Source of the DNA: Falsiphaeobacter marinintestinus
Lineage (GTDB): Bacteria; Pseudomonadota; Alphaproteobacteria; Rhodobacterales; Rhodobacteraceae
Length of the DNA stretch: 64,000 nt
NCBI RefSeq assembly: GCF_007923355.1
Contig: NZ_VOGO01000007.1
Coordinates: 186,001 to 250,000, forward strand
Reading direction: 5' to 3'
Shown: one piece after another, positions 26,388 to 35,764 of the stretch
How the letters are laid out: each line of letters starts with the position of its first letter
Numbering within the stretch: position 1 is the stretch's first letter
Made by a program: the position numbers and the translations under genes
Notes under the pieces: model-generated
The model's input: only the letters and a program-made list of their open reading frames with translations
Database searches by the model: none
What the model was told of the DNA's origin: nothing

Positions 26388-28169
26388 TTAGTGATCCTGG
26401 GCGGCACCCGCGCCACGCGGTACGCGGACGCTTTCGACCAGCTCTTCGATCTCGGTCGGGATTGGATCCGACGACTTCGAGACGAAGTAGGCAACCGTGA
26501 AGTTCACCATTGCACCAACAGCGCCGAACGAGGTGGACTTAATTGTGCCCAGCAGCGGATCGGCATCGGTGAAGGAGTTGGTGCCCGGAATGAACAGCCA
26601 GCCCTTGTGCAGGAAGATGTAGATCAGGGTCACGATCAGGCCGGACAGCATGCCTGCCACGGCGCCTTTGTTGTTCACCTTGGTAAAGATGCCCATCATC
26701 AGAGCCGGGAAGATCGAAGCCGCAGCCAGACCGAAGGCAAGTGCCACAGTTTGCGCGGCGAAGCCCGGAGGATTCAGACCCAGATAGGTCGCAACCGCGA
26801 TAGCCACAGCCATAGCAATACGCGCCGACAACAGTTCACCCTTTTCCGAGATCTGCGGGTTGATAGACCCCTTGATCAGGTCGTGGGACACAGCGGACGA
26901 GATCGCCAGCAACAGACCAGCAGCCGTTGACAGAGCAGCCGCCAGACCACCCGCAGCCACCAGACCGATAACCCAGCTGGGCAGGTTGGCGATTTCGGGG
27001 TTGGCCAGAACCAGGATGTCGCGGTTGAACTTTGTCAGCTCGTTGCCTTCCCAGCCTTTTTCAGCCGCTTTGGCCTGCATTCCAGCGTCTTTGTCGTTGT
27101 AGTACTGGATTTTGCCGTCGCCGTTCTTGTCTTCCCAGTTCAGCAGACCGGTTTTCTGCCACGTGGCCATCCAGTCATAGCGCTTCTCGTTTTCGATCGC
27201 TTCGACCGAAACCGCTTCGCCATCGGTGCCGTTGGGCCACATCATGTCGGTGATGTTCAGACGGGCCATTGCACCAACCGCAGGGGCGGTGAGGTACAGC
27301 AGGGCAATGAACACCAGCGTCCAGCCCGCCGACCAGCGAGCATCAGCAACGCGCGGAACGGTGAAGAAGCGCATGATGACGTGGGGCAGACCAGCGGTAC
27401 CGATCATCAGCGACAGGGTGAACAGAACCATGTTCAGCGTGTCAGAGTGATGCAGAGTGTACTCTTTAAAGCCCAACTCGGTCACGATGGCGTCCAGCTT
27501 TTGCAGCAGAGGCTCGCCAGTGGCGACATAGTCCCCAAACAGGCCCAGCGCCGGGATCGGATTACCGGTCAGTTGCAGCGAAATGAACACGGCCGGGATT
27601 GTATAGGCCAGGATCAGAACGCAGTACTGAGCCACCTGAGTGTAGGTCACACCCTTCATGCCGCCGAAAACGGCATAGGCGAACACCACACAGGCACCGA
27701 TCAGCAGACCGGTTGTGTTGCTGACTTCGAGGAAGCGGCCAAAGGCCACGCCCACACCGGTCATCTGACCGATCACGTAGGTGGTCGATGCAACGATCAG
27801 GCAGATCACGGCCACGACGCGTGCGGTCGGGCTGTAGAAACGGTCGCCGATGAATTCCGACACGGTGTATTTGCCGAACTTGCGCAGGTAAGGTGCAAGA
27901 AGCAGCGCCAGCAGCACGTAGCCACCTGTCCAGCCCATCAGGAAGGTGGAGTTGTCATAGCCGGTAAAGGCGATAAGGCCCGCCATCGAGATGAACGAGG
28001 CAGCCGACATCCAGTCAGCCGCTGTCGCCATACCGTTGGTGACCGGGTGAACGCCGCGACCGGCGGCGTAGAATTCAGATGTGGAACCCGCACGGGCCCA
28101 GATCGCGATGCCGATGTAGAGCGCAAACGACGCGCCAACAAACAGCAGGTTGATGGTAAACTGATCCAT
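26388..28169 (-). CDS. sodium:solute symporter (ActP-like, acetate type)
   Basis: 593 residues with about 13 membrane helices of the SSS fold; PVTNGMATAADWMSAASFISMAG near 40-62 is the classical sodium-site region. It belongs to the group that pairs with a DUF4212 small subunit, encoded just upstream. Substrate is probably acetate or another short carboxylate, because acs and adk lie upstream in the same strand. A hydrophilic insertion around 27093-27131 encodes DKNGDGKIQYYND, resembling a calcium-binding EF-hand loop. A good terminator follows. Confidence 0.9.
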   Translation of the reverse strand: MDQFTINLLFVGASFALYIGIAIWARAGSTSEFYAAGRGVHPVTNGMATAADWMSAASFISMAGLIAFTGYDNSTFLMGWTGGYVLLALLLAPYLRKFGKYTVSEFIGDRFYSPTARVVAVICLIVASTTYVIGQMTGVGVAFGRFLEVSNTTGLLIGACVVFAYAVFGGMKGVTYTQVAQYCVLILAYTIPAVFISLQLTGNPIPALGLFGDYVATGEPLLQKLDAIVTELGFKEYTLHHSDTLNMVLFTLSLMIGTAGLPHVIMRFFTVPRVADARWSAGWTLVFIALLYLTAPAVGAMARLNITDMMWPNGTDGEAVSVEAIENEKRYDWMATWQKTGLLNWEDKNGDGKIQYYNDKDAGMQAKAAEKGWEGNELTKFNRDILVLANPEIANLPSWVIGLVAAGGLAAALSTAAGLLLAISSAVSHDLIKGSINPQISEKGELLSARIAMAVAIAVATYLGLNPPGFAAQTVALAFGLAAASIFPALMMGIFTKVNNKGAVAGMLSGLIVTLIYIFLHKGWLFIPGTNSFTDADPLLGTIKSTSFGAVGAMVNFTVAYFVSKSSDPIPTEIEELVESVRVPRGAGAAQDH

Positions 28170-28184
28170 TGTCCCTTTGCCCTC

Positions 28185-28469
28185 TTATTCTTCTTCAACG
28201 CCAAATTCGGCGTCGAGTTTGTTCATGCGGAACGCGTAGAAAAAGATCAGAGCCAGAAACACCAGGATCGAACCTTGCTGGGCGAACCAGAAGCCAAGAT
28301 CGGTGCCGCCGACGGCGATCCCCGACAGCATGGGGCGCAGCAGGATGCCGAACCCGAACGAAACCAGCGCCCAGATGACGAGGCTGATCAGAATGATACG
28401 CACGTTTGCCTGCCAGTAGCCTTTGTCGGCTTCTGACGTATCCGCAACATGAGATTTTTGGTCCGCCAT
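28185..28469 (-). CDS. DUF4212 small subunit of the sodium:solute symporter
   Basis: 94 residues with two membrane helices (IILISLVIWALVSFGFGILL and ILVFLALIFFYAFRM) and a short acidic C-terminus. Genes of this family precede SSS symporters of this type and are thought to form their small subunit. Only 15 bases separate it from the symporter gene, supporting co-translation. A GGAGG ribosome binding site lies upstream of the ATG at 28469. Confidence 0.9.
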   Translation of the reverse strand: MADQKSHVADTSEADKGYWQANVRIILISLVIWALVSFGFGILLRPMLSGIAVGGTDLGFWFAQQGSILVFLALIFFYAFRMNKLDAEFGVEEE

Positions 28470-28538
28470 GGCGGGTCCTCCTTCTTCCTCCAGAAATAAC
28501 GGGCCCCAATGGGGAGTGACGGGGCCCGCAGCTTGCCT

Positions 28539-29228
28539 TTAAGTCGTTGCTGTTTCGACGATTGCGCCAAGAGCCTTGGCGATTGCGTCGATGTCACCCA
28601 TCGCGTCGACGGACTTCAGCACACCCTTGTCGCTGTAATAGGCAATCAGCGGGGCGGTCTGTTCGTGATAGGCCGCAAGGCGCTGGCCTACCGTCTCGGC
28701 GTTGTCGTCTGCGCGGCGTTTGAAGTCGGTGCTGCCGCATTTGTCGCAAACACCGGCTTTTGTCGGTGTCTTGAACGTGTCGTGATAGCCTTCGCCGCAG
28801 TTGCCGCAGGTATAGCGGCCGGAAATGCGGGTCACCATCGCGGCGTCGTCAACGTCAAGGCTGACGGCCGCGTTGATTTTCTGCCCGGTTTCGGACAGCA
28901 GCTTGTCCAGGGCTTCGGCCTGCACCGTGGTGCGGGGGAAGCCGTCAAGGATCACGCCCTTGGCGCAATCGGCTTCACCCAGACGGTCGCGCAGGATGGC
29001 GATGACGATCTCGTCGCTGACCAATCCTCCGGCTTCCATCACGGCTTTGGCGGCCTTGCCAGCGTCGGTTCCGGCAGCAACGGCTGCGCGCAGCAGGTCG
29101 CCGGTGGACAGCTGAACCAGACCAAATGCGTCTTCCAGCATCCGGGCCTGTGTGCCCTTCCCAGCGCCCGGAGGGCCGAGAAGGATCAGAACAGCGGGGG
29201 TTGTGATGACGTCAGTGTTCATTGTCAT
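28539..29228 (-). CDS. adk: adenylate kinase
   Basis: Interconverts AMP + ATP and 2 ADP in the cytoplasm. P-loop GPPGAGKGT at 18-26, the NMP-binding segment LSTGDLLRA, DGFPRT, and a zinc-type lid with four cysteines (YTCGNCGEGY ... CDKCG). 229 residues from the ATG at 29228; an ATG two codons later is also possible. It begins 6 bases after acs, which makes AMP from ATP; co-expression lets the cell recycle that AMP. This is probably a second adk separate from the ribosomal-operon copy, which lies outside this window. Confidence 0.96.
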   Translation of the reverse strand: MTMNTDVITTPAVLILLGPPGAGKGTQARMLEDAFGLVQLSTGDLLRAAVAAGTDAGKAAKAVMEAGGLVSDEIVIAILRDRLGEADCAKGVILDGFPRTTVQAEALDKLLSETGQKINAAVSLDVDDAAMVTRISGRYTCGNCGEGYHDTFKTPTKAGVCDKCGSTDFKRRADDNAETVGQRLAAYHEQTAPLIAYYSDKGVLKSVDAMGDIDAIAKALGAIVETATT

Positions 29229-29234
29229 CCCCGC

Positions 29235-31199
29235 CTATTTGGCCGACCGGTTGGCGATAAGGTCGTCAACCACGGAAGGATCGGCCAGCGTCGAGGTGTC
29301 ACCAAGCGAGCCAAAGTCGTTTTCGGCAATCTTGCGCAGGATACGGCGCATGATCTTGCCCGAGCGTGTCTTGGGCAGGCCGGGGGCCCACTGGATGACA
29401 TCGGGCGATGCGATCGGGCCGATTTCAGTGCGAACCCAGGCGCGCAGTTCCTTGTAGAGTTCGTCTGACGGTTCCACATCGTTCATCAGGGTGACATAGC
29501 AATAGATGCCCTGACCCTTGATCTCGTGCGGATAGCCAACCACGGCAGCTTCGGCGACGGCGGCATGTGCCACCAGTGCGCTTTCGACTTCGGCGGTGCC
29601 CATGCGGTGACCAGAGACGTTGATCACGTCATCAACGCGGCCTGTGATCCAGAAATCGCCGTCTTCATCGCGCTTACAACCGTCACCAGCAAAGTAGTAA
29701 CCTTTGTAGTCGCCGAAATAGGTCTTTTCGAACCGCTCGTGATCGCCCCAGACGGTGCGCATCTGTGCCGGCCAGCTGTCGGCGATGCAGAGAACGCCTT
29801 CGGTTGGGTATGTGTGGATCTCATCGCCCGAATGTGGGTCCAGAACCACAGCTTTGACGCCAAAGAAAGGTTTCATGGCCGATCCAGGCTTGGTCGCATG
29901 TGCGCCGGGCAGCGGAGTCATCATGTGGCCGCCGGTTTCCGTCTGCCACCATGTGTCGACGATGGGGCAGCGACCGCCGCCGATCACGTCGTTGTACCAG
30001 TTCCAGGCTTCAGGGTTGATCGGCTCACCAACTGTGCCCAGCGTCCGCAGCGAGGACAGGTCACATTTTTCGACCCATTCGTTGCCCTGACCCATCAGCG
30101 CGCGCAGTGCGGTGGGGGCGGTGTAGAACTGGTTGACCTTGTGCTTTTCACAGACCTGCCAGAACCGGCTGGCGTCGGGATAGGTTGGCACGCCTTCAAA
30201 CATCAGCGTGGTCGCGCCATTGGCCAGCGGGCCATAGACGATATAGCTGTGGCCGGTGACCCAGCCCACGTCAGCAGTACACCAATAGATGTCGCCTTCG
30301 TGGTAATCGAAGGTGATTTCCTGTGTCATCGCGGCATAGACAAGGTAACCGCCGGTGCAGTGTACAACGCCTTTGGGCTGGCCGGTCGAGCCTGAGGTGT
30401 AGAGGATAAACAGCGGATCTTCGGCGTTCATCTCGGCGGGGGACTGGAAATCGTCGGCTTCCAGCGCCAGTTCGTTATAGTCATAGTCGCGGCCATCGAC
30501 CCAAGTGGTCTGACCGCCGGTGCGCTTGACCACCAGACACTTTACGGTGTCCTTGCAGTGCAGCAGGGCGGCGTCGGCGTTTGACTTGAGCGGGGTCTTG
30601 CGGCCACCGCGCGGGGCGTAGTCGGCAGTGATCACCACCTTGGCGTCGGACCCGTTGATCCGGGCTGACAGCGCGTCTGGCGAAAAGCCTGCGAAGACGA
30701 TGGAATGGATGGCGCCGATACGGGCACAGGCCAGCATGGCATAGGCAGCTTCGGGGATCATCGGGAGGTAGATGACAACCCGGTCGCCTTTGCGGACACC
30801 CAGATCTTCGAGGATGTTGGCCATTTTGCAGACCGAAACATGCAGCTCTTTGTAGGTGATGTGCTTGGCGGCTTCTTCGGGATCATCGGGTTCGAAGATG
30901 ATCGCGGTCTGGTCGCCACGGGTTTCCAGGTGACGGTCGATACAGTTGGCCGAGACGTTCAGGGTGCCGTCTTCGAACCATTTGATATCGACGTTGCCGG
31001 GGGCGAAGCTGGTGTTCTTGACCTTGGTGTAGGGCTTGATCCAGTCGATGCGCTTACCGTGTTCTCCCCAGAACGCTTCTGGGTCGTTGATCGACGCGGC
31101 GTACATCTCTTCGTACTTGGCCGCATCGATATGAGCGCGTGCGACGGTTTCCTTGGACGGTGCGTAAACCGTGTTCTCGGATTGAGCTGTTTCGGACAT
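29235..31199 (-). CDS. acs: acetyl-CoA synthetase
   Basis: Activates acetate to acetyl-CoA through an acetyl-AMP intermediate. 654 residues, the usual length. Motifs are [12 protein letters not shown] (P-loop-like), TWWQTETGG, and the C-terminal lysine in [10 protein letters not shown], which in many bacteria is switched off by acetylation. The ATG at 31199 is preceded by GAGGGAGG. First gene of the leftward acs-adk-DUF4212-symporter set, so uptake and activation of acetate look co-regulated. The 499-base upstream region holds possible regulatory repeats. Confidence 0.97.
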   Translation of the reverse strand: MSETAQSENTVYAPSKETVARAHIDAAKYEEMYAASINDPEAFWGEHGKRIDWIKPYTKVKNTSFAPGNVDIKWFEDGTLNVSANCIDRHLETRGDQTAIIFEPDDPEEAAKHITYKELHVSVCKMANILEDLGVRKGDRVVIYLPMIPEAAYAMLACARIGAIHSIVFAGFSPDALSARINGSDAKVVITADYAPRGGRKTPLKSNADAALLHCKDTVKCLVVKRTGGQTTWVDGRDYDYNELALEADDFQSPAEMNAEDPLFILYTSGSTGQPKGVVHCTGGYLVYAAMTQEITFDYHEGDIYWCTADVGWVTGHSYIVYGPLANGATTLMFEGVPTYPDASRFWQVCEKHKVNQFYTAPTALRALMGQGNEWVEKCDLSSLRTLGTVGEPINPEAWNWYNDVIGGGRCPIVDTWWQTETGGHMMTPLPGAHATKPGSAMKPFFGVKAVVLDPHSGDEIHTYPTEGVLCIADSWPAQMRTVWGDHERFEKTYFGDYKGYYFAGDGCKRDEDGDFWITGRVDDVINVSGHRMGTAEVESALVAHAAVAEAAVVGYPHEIKGQGIYCYVTLMNDVEPSDELYKELRAWVRTEIGPIASPDVIQWAPGLPKTRSGKIMRRILRKIAENDFGSLGDTSTLADPSVVDDLIANRSAK

Positions 31200-31698
31200 A
31201 TGAGGCTCCTCCCTCTAGACGTTGACGTTTGGCCTTGAGCAAGCCCGGATCATGGGGCCGATCGAATGTCTTGACCCTGAGGCAGATAATACCCGGGGCT
31301 GAAAATAAGTGAATAACCCGCCGAAAAGTAACGATTTGCTTGTAAAGCTTTTTCGAATTCGCATTCGTTTTGGTAAAGTTTCGGGGTCATACCAGTAAAT
31401 TCCTATTTGTGAGCAAGTAATTGCCTGTTAACTGCGATAGCCCTTTGGGAGGCGCGGACAGTATGGCGGCGTACCCGATTGGCGCCGTGAGCCATGAGGC
31501 GGCGGTGTGACATATTGTTTCGGTATGCGTTGGTATACCGAAAGATAGCGGTAACGGGGCTGTGAACAGGGCGCGAATGTCGATGGCCCGCGACTCACCT
31601 GATACGTGCAAGCAGGGGGGGTTGGCAGTCTCACGGCTTAACGCTAGCTTCCTTGCCAAGCGGTTCGTTTACAGACCCGCAGTAAAAGGGAGTAAGAT
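31200..31698. other. divergent regulatory region between acs and dctP
   Basis: 499 bases with no convincing gene. Nearer acs there are two GTAAAG copies (31342-31347 and 31373-31378), 31 bases apart, about three helical turns, around a CGAATTCGCATTCG segment. Nearer dctP is the inverted repeat at 31518-31543. Short open frames here are not supported by any ribosome binding site or conserved pattern. Confidence 0.6.
31518..31543. promoter_or_regulatory. inverted repeat upstream of the TRAP operon (operator candidate)
   Basis: Arms TTTCGGTAT and ATACCGAAA are perfect complements, 8 bases apart; the right arm also lies in the palindrome GGTATACC. It is 155 bases before dctP. GntR-type regulators of TRAP operons often bind GTATAC-centred sites. 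Confidence 0.5.
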
Positions 31699-32715
31699 AT
31701 GAACAAGTTGTTGTCCGGCGCCTTGGCGTCAGTCGTCGCCGTCGGCTTTGTGGCCGAAGCGTCTGCAACCGAATGGAATGCATCAGTCTGGGGCAAGCGT
31801 CGCGCGTTTACCGAGCATGTCGAAAAGCTGGCCGAGCTGGTGTCGGAAAAGACTGGTGGTGAATTCACCATCAACGTCAGCTATGGCGGTCTGTCCAAGC
31901 CTAAGGAGAACCTGGACGGGATTTCCATCGGCGCGTTCGAGATGGCGCAGTTTTGCGCCGGGTATCACCGCGACAAGAACCGCGCGATCACTGTGCTGGA
32001 ACTGCCGTTCCTGGGTGTGAACAACCTGGACGAAGAAGTGGCCGTCAGCCACGCCGTCTATGCGCATCCTGCCGTGCAGAAGGAAATGGAACAGTGGAAC
32101 GCGCGTCTGCTGATGACCTCGCCGATGCCGCAGTACAATCTGGTTGGAACTGGCGATCCGCGTGACACGCTGGCCGAGATGGACGGGATGCGCGTGCGCG
32201 CCACCGGTGGTCTGGGCAAGGCGTTCGAAGCTGTGGGTGGTGTGCCGACCTCGGTTCCGGCGACCGAAGCTTATAACGCGATGGAATCCGGTGTTGTCGA
32301 CACAGTTGCCTTTGCCCAGCACGCGCACCTGTCGTTTGGCACAATCAACCGCGCCGACTGGTGGACCGCAAACCTGAACCCCGGCACCGTGAACTGCCCG
32401 GTGGTGGTCAACACAGACGCGTATGACGCGCTGAGCGACAAAGAGCGTATGGCGCTGGACGAGTCTGTTGAAGAAGCCATCGCGCACTATCTGGCCAACT
32501 ATGGCGCCCTGCTTGAAAAGTGGGACGGTGTTCTGGCCGAAAAGGGTGTCGAGAAGGTCATGATCTCGGACGAGGTACTGGCCGAGTTCCGCGCCAAGGC
32601 CGCCGATCCGATCCGGGCCGCTTGGATTGCAGACATGAGCGCACAGGGTATCCCGGCGCAGGAACTGTATGACCTTGTGATGAGCACGCTCGACAAACAA
32701 CGGATGAGTAACTGA
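31699..32715 (+). CDS. dctP: TRAP transporter solute-binding protein (DctP-like)
   Basis: Periplasmic receptor of a tripartite ATP-independent transporter for organic acids. N-terminal signal peptide (MNKLLSGALASVVAVGFVAEASA), then a typical DctP fold with MRVRATGG and GVVDTVAFAQH segments. 338 residues, normal length; an AAGGGAG site precedes the ATG. It is followed by a strong hairpin and then dctQ and dctM in the same direction. The ligand is unknown; the convergent four-carbon acid sugar genes suggest a hydroxyacid, which is inference. Confidence 0.92.
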   Translation: MNKLLSGALASVVAVGFVAEASATEWNASVWGKRRAFTEHVEKLAELVSEKTGGEFTINVSYGGLSKPKENLDGISIGAFEMAQFCAGYHRDKNRAITVLELPFLGVNNLDEEVAVSHAVYAHPAVQKEMEQWNARLLMTSPMPQYNLVGTGDPRDTLAEMDGMRVRATGGLGKAFEAVGGVPTSVPATEAYNAMESGVVDTVAFAQHAHLSFGTINRADWWTANLNPGTVNCPVVVNTDAYDALSDKERMALDESVEEAIAHYLANYGALLEKWDGVLAEKGVEKVMISDEVLAEFRAKAADPIRAAWIADMSAQGIPAQELYDLVMSTLDKQRMSN

Positions 32716-32731
32716 TTTAAGTTCTCTGACA

Positions 32732-32756
32732 GGCCGGGCGCTTTGTGTGCCCGGCC
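32732..32756 (+). promoter_or_regulatory. stem-loop between dctP and dctQ
   Basis: Perfect stem GGCCGGGC / GCCCGGCC with a 9-base loop and only a weak T-rich tail. Fits partial termination so that the receptor mRNA exceeds the membrane-subunit mRNA. Confidence 0.65.
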
Positions 32757-32794
32757 GCGTTGTATTTTACCCCCCAAATACGAGGATCTGACCT

Positions 32795-33424
32795 ATGGCC
32801 GGACACTCATCTGTGCTGGAAGACGACAGCCTTCTCAGCCGTCTGGATCGGCGACTGTTGAAGTTTGAGCAATTTCTGGCGTTGCTTAGCGGAATCGCGG
32901 TTTTCATGCTGATGGTGCTGGCCGTGATCTCGGTCGGAGGGCGCAACCTGTTTAACGCGCCGCTGCCCGGCTATGTCGACTGGATCGAACAGGCGATGCC
33001 GTTGCTGGCCTTCATGGGGATCGCCTATGTGCAGCGTGACGGCACCCACATCCGGATGGATATCCTGATTGGGCAGCTTAGGGGCCGCGCTTTGTGGCTG
33101 GCCGAACTGGTTTCGGTTGTGTTGATCCTTTTCCTGATGATCGCGCTGGTCTGGGGCAGCTGGTCGCATTTCCAGCGCAGCTTTGATTTCGGCTCACCTC
33201 TGTGGAGCCGGGACAGTTCGATCGATATCGGTCTGCCGATCTGGCCGGCGAAACTGTTGGCGCCGGTGGCGTTCTCGGTGCTGTGCCTGCGGTTGCTGAT
33301 CCAGATCTGGGGCTATGGCCGCGCCTTTGTGCTGGGGTTGAAGAACCCGGTTGCCGTGCCTTTGATCCAGGACACTGCCACGCAGGCTGCAGCTGAAGCC
33401 GAACAACTAGACGGGCGGAATTAA
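32795..33424 (+). CDS. dctQ: TRAP transporter small membrane subunit (DctQ-like)
   Basis: 209 residues with four likely membrane helices; the segment SVGGRNLFNAPLPGYVDWIEQAMPLLAF is typical of DctQ. It bridges the receptor and the large membrane subunit. A GAGG site lies upstream of the ATG at 32795. The stop is followed after three bases by dctM, showing co-translation. The C-terminal tail is hydrophilic (Ala/Glu rich). Confidence 0.9.
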   Translation: MAGHSSVLEDDSLLSRLDRRLLKFEQFLALLSGIAVFMLMVLAVISVGGRNLFNAPLPGYVDWIEQAMPLLAFMGIAYVQRDGTHIRMDILIGQLRGRALWLAELVSVVLILFLMIALVWGSWSHFQRSFDFGSPLWSRDSSIDIGLPIWPAKLLAPVAFSVLCLRLLIQIWGYGRAFVLGLKNPVAVPLIQDTATQAAAEAEQLDGRN

Positions 33425-33427
33425 CGC

Positions 33428-34828
33428 ATGGATTCGATTACAATTGGCCTTTGGGTCACCGCCGGTATGCTGGTCTTGGTCGTTATCGGCATGCGAGTTG
33501 CTTTTGCTGCCGGTATCGCCGGGCTTGTCGGTCTGATCCTGATTTTCTGGTCCAAGAAAGGCTTCGACCCCGAAGATTTCGGCTGGGCACTGACCGTTGC
33601 GATCAAGACGGCGGGGCAGGTGCCTCACTCCAAGGTTTCTTCGCAGGCCTTGTCGCTGATCCCGACCTTTATCCTGATCGGGTATCTTGCCTATTACGCG
33701 GGGCTGACTAAAGCGCTGTTTGAAGCCGCAAAACGCTGGATCGCCTGGGTGCCGGGCGGGTTGGCGGTGTCGACGGTATTCGCCACGGCAGGCTTTGCCG
33801 CCGTGTCGGGCGCATCCGTGGCAACGGCGGCGGTCTTCGCCCGCATCGCTATCCCCGAGATGCTGGCAGTCGGGTACAACAAGCAATTCGCAGCCGGAGT
33901 CGTTGCCGCAGGGGGCACGCTGGCCTCGCTGATCCCGCCTTCGGCGATCCTCGTGATCTATGCGATCATCGTTGAACAGGACGTCGGCAAGCTGCTGTTG
34001 GCCGGGTTCATTCCGGGGGCGTTTTCGGCGGTGATTTATGCCCTGCTGATCGTTGGCATCGCGGTGATTTTCAAGAACGTTGGCCCGCCTGTAACCGGGT
34101 TTACCTGGAAAGAACGGCTGGTGTCGCTTCCGCCCGCGTTGCCGATTGTCTTTGTTGTCGTGATCATCATCTTCTTCGTCTACAACCCCTTTGGCGATGC
34201 CTGGGGCACGCCGACGGAGGGCGGCGCGCTGGGTGCGTTTGTGGTGTTCCTGATGGCTTTGTTCCGGGGTATGCGCCTGTCGGAACTCAAATCAGCCCTG
34301 CTGGAAACCGCCAAGCTGACGGTGATGATCTTTACGATCATCTGGGGCGTTCTGATCTATGTCCGGTTCCTGGGATTTGCGGATTTGCCGGGTGTTTTTG
34401 CTGACTGGATTTCTGCCCTGCCATACCCGCCGATGCTGATTTTAGTCTGCATTCTGTTGGCCTATGCGGTGCTGGGCATGTTCATGGATGCGATCGGGAT
34501 GCTGCTTTTGACGCTACCGGTGGTTTACCCTGCCGTGATGGCGCTGAATGGCGGAGAGGCCGTAACAGCGGCGGAAAGCACCTTCGGGATGAGCGGCACC
34601 ATGTGCGCGATCTGGTTTGGCATTCTGGTGGTCAAAATGGCCGAGTTCTGTCTGATCACCCCACCCATCGGTCTGAATTGCTTTGTGGTGGCCGGGGTTC
34701 GGCCGGACCTGAGCGTGCAGGACGTGTTTCGCGGTGTGATGCCGTTCTTCGTGGCTGACGCGGTGACGATTGCGCTGTTGGTCGCGTTCCCGGGGATCGT
34801 TTTGTATCTTCCGTCACTTGTCGGATAG
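33428..34828 (+). CDS. dctM: TRAP transporter large membrane subunit (DctM-like)
   Basis: 466 residues with around 12 membrane helices of the DctM/SiaM family, which drives substrate uptake with a sodium or proton gradient. Recognisable blocks are VSGASVATAAVFARIAIPEM (about 118-137), AAGGTLASLIPPSAILVIYA and CLITPPIGLNCFVV. ATG at 33428, three bases after dctQ. Its last 15 bases overlap the end of the monooxygenase-like gene on the other strand, so there is no room for a terminator between them. Confidence 0.93.
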   Translation: MDSITIGLWVTAGMLVLVVIGMRVAFAAGIAGLVGLILIFWSKKGFDPEDFGWALTVAIKTAGQVPHSKVSSQALSLIPTFILIGYLAYYAGLTKALFEAAKRWIAWVPGGLAVSTVFATAGFAAVSGASVATAAVFARIAIPEMLAVGYNKQFAAGVVAAGGTLASLIPPSAILVIYAIIVEQDVGKLLLAGFIPGAFSAVIYALLIVGIAVIFKNVGPPVTGFTWKERLVSLPPALPIVFVVVIIIFFVYNPFGDAWGTPTEGGALGAFVVFLMALFRGMRLSELKSALLETAKLTVMIFTIIWGVLIYVRFLGFADLPGVFADWISALPYPPMLILVCILLAYAVLGMFMDAIGMLLLTLPVVYPAVMALNGGEAVTAAESTFGMSGTMCAIWFGILVVKMAEFCLITPPIGLNCFVVAGVRPDLSVQDVFRGVMPFFVADAVTIALLVAFPGIVLYLPSLVG

Positions 34829-35116
34829 CGGTGCTTCGCGGGTATAGGTGGCGACCACCTTGCCCGCTATCATCGGCGCGGCTTTGGCGTCGAAGGACCG
34901 GAAGTGGGCGCTGTTCAGGTGCGCATCAAAGGCTGCCCGGTCGGTGTAAAGCTCATATAGGAACACGGTATCGGGTCGGTCCGGATCTCGGCAGACGTCG
35001 AACTGGTGGCAGTCGGGTTCTAGCGTCAACGAATTGTGCGCGTTCTCCAGCATCAGGGGCATGAAATCGGCAATGTCATCGGGATTAATGTCGAAGGTGA
35101 CGCAGACAACGTACAT
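34814..35116 (-). CDS. antibiotic-biosynthesis-monooxygenase-fold protein
   Basis: 100 residues with the ABM/LsrG-like dimeric alpha/beta-barrel pattern: MYVVCVTFDINPD, LEPDCHQFDVCRDP, FLYELYTDRAAFDAH. Such proteins act as quinol monooxygenases or as small isomerases (LsrG degrades the AI-2 signal), so the label is by fold only. It lies 9 bases after the aldolase gene otnC, making it the last gene of the minus-strand four-carbon acid sugar set, and its end overlaps dctM tail-to-tail by 15 bases. A role in handling an unstable keto-sugar is possible but unproved. Confidence 0.75.
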   Translation of the reverse strand: MYVVCVTFDINPDDIADFMPLMLENAHNSLTLEPDCHQFDVCRDPDRPDTVFLYELYTDRAAFDAHLNSAHFRSFDAKAAPMIAGKVVATYTREAPLSDK

Positions 35117-35125
35117 CGGAAATCC

Positions 35126-35764
35126 TCAGGTTTGGGTCGGGAACCGTTTGCGCAGATCGGTGACCTGATCGTCGGTCAATGGACGGGTGCGCATGCCTTG
35201 CAAAGCCAGAAAAAGCTTGGCGGTTTCTTCCAGTTCTTCGGTGGCATAGACGGCGTCGCTCAGCGATTTTCCAGCAACCACAGGGCCGTGATTGGCCAGC
35301 AATACTGCGTGGTGGCGGTTGGCCATTTCGCTGACCGCCCTGGCCAGATCCATGTCGCCGGGGGCGAAGTAAGGGATCAGGGGCAGGGTGCCGATGCGCA
35401 TGACGTAATAGGCCGTCAGCGGGGGCAGAACGTTGTTGTGATCGATGTCATGCAGACAGGAAACGGCAACGGAGTGCGTGGAGTGCAGGTGGACGATGGC
35501 CCCGGCGTTGGGGCGCTGGTCGTACATGGCGGTGTGCAGGAAAGATTCCTTGGTCGGCTTGTCGCCGCTGATATGGGTGCCCCGAAGGTCAAGTTTCGAG
35601 ATCCGGGCCGGGTCAATCGCGCCCATGCTTGAGCCTGTCGGCGTCATCAGCCAGCCATCGTCCAGCCGGACCGAGATGTTGCCGGAACTGCCAAAGGTCA
35701 GGCCTCGCTCGAACAGAGATTTGGCAAGGCGGGCGATCTCGTCGCGCTGTTTGGCCTCACTCAT
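35126..35764 (-). CDS. otnC: class II aldolase, probable 3-oxo-tetronate 4-phosphate decarboxylase
   Basis: 212 residues of the class II aldolase/adducin family, with zinc-ligand motifs HLHSTHS (about 90-96) and LANHGPVV (about 155). In characterised systems OtnC decarboxylates 3-oxo-tetronate 4-phosphate to dihydroxyacetone phosphate. I start at the ATG at 35764, which overlaps the stop of the kinase gene (ATGA); the frame is open to 35863 but that part lies inside the kinase gene. Pairing with the kinase gives strong support for the function. Confidence 0.85.
   Translation of the reverse strand: MSEAKQRDEIARLAKSLFERGLTFGSSGNISVRLDDGWLMTPTGSSMGAIDPARISKLDLRGTHISGDKPTKESFLHTAMYDQRPNAGAIVHLHSTHSVAVSCLHDIDHNNVLPPLTAYYVMRIGTLPLIPYFAPGDMDLARAVSEMANRHHAVLLANHGPVVAGKSLSDAVYATEELEETAKLFLALQGMRTRPLTDDQVTDLRKRFPTQT

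Noticed and set aside
31200-31400. RamB/PccR-type TTTGCAAA site before acs
   Set aside because: The exact motif was not found; only a loose TTTGCTTGTAAAG resembles it.
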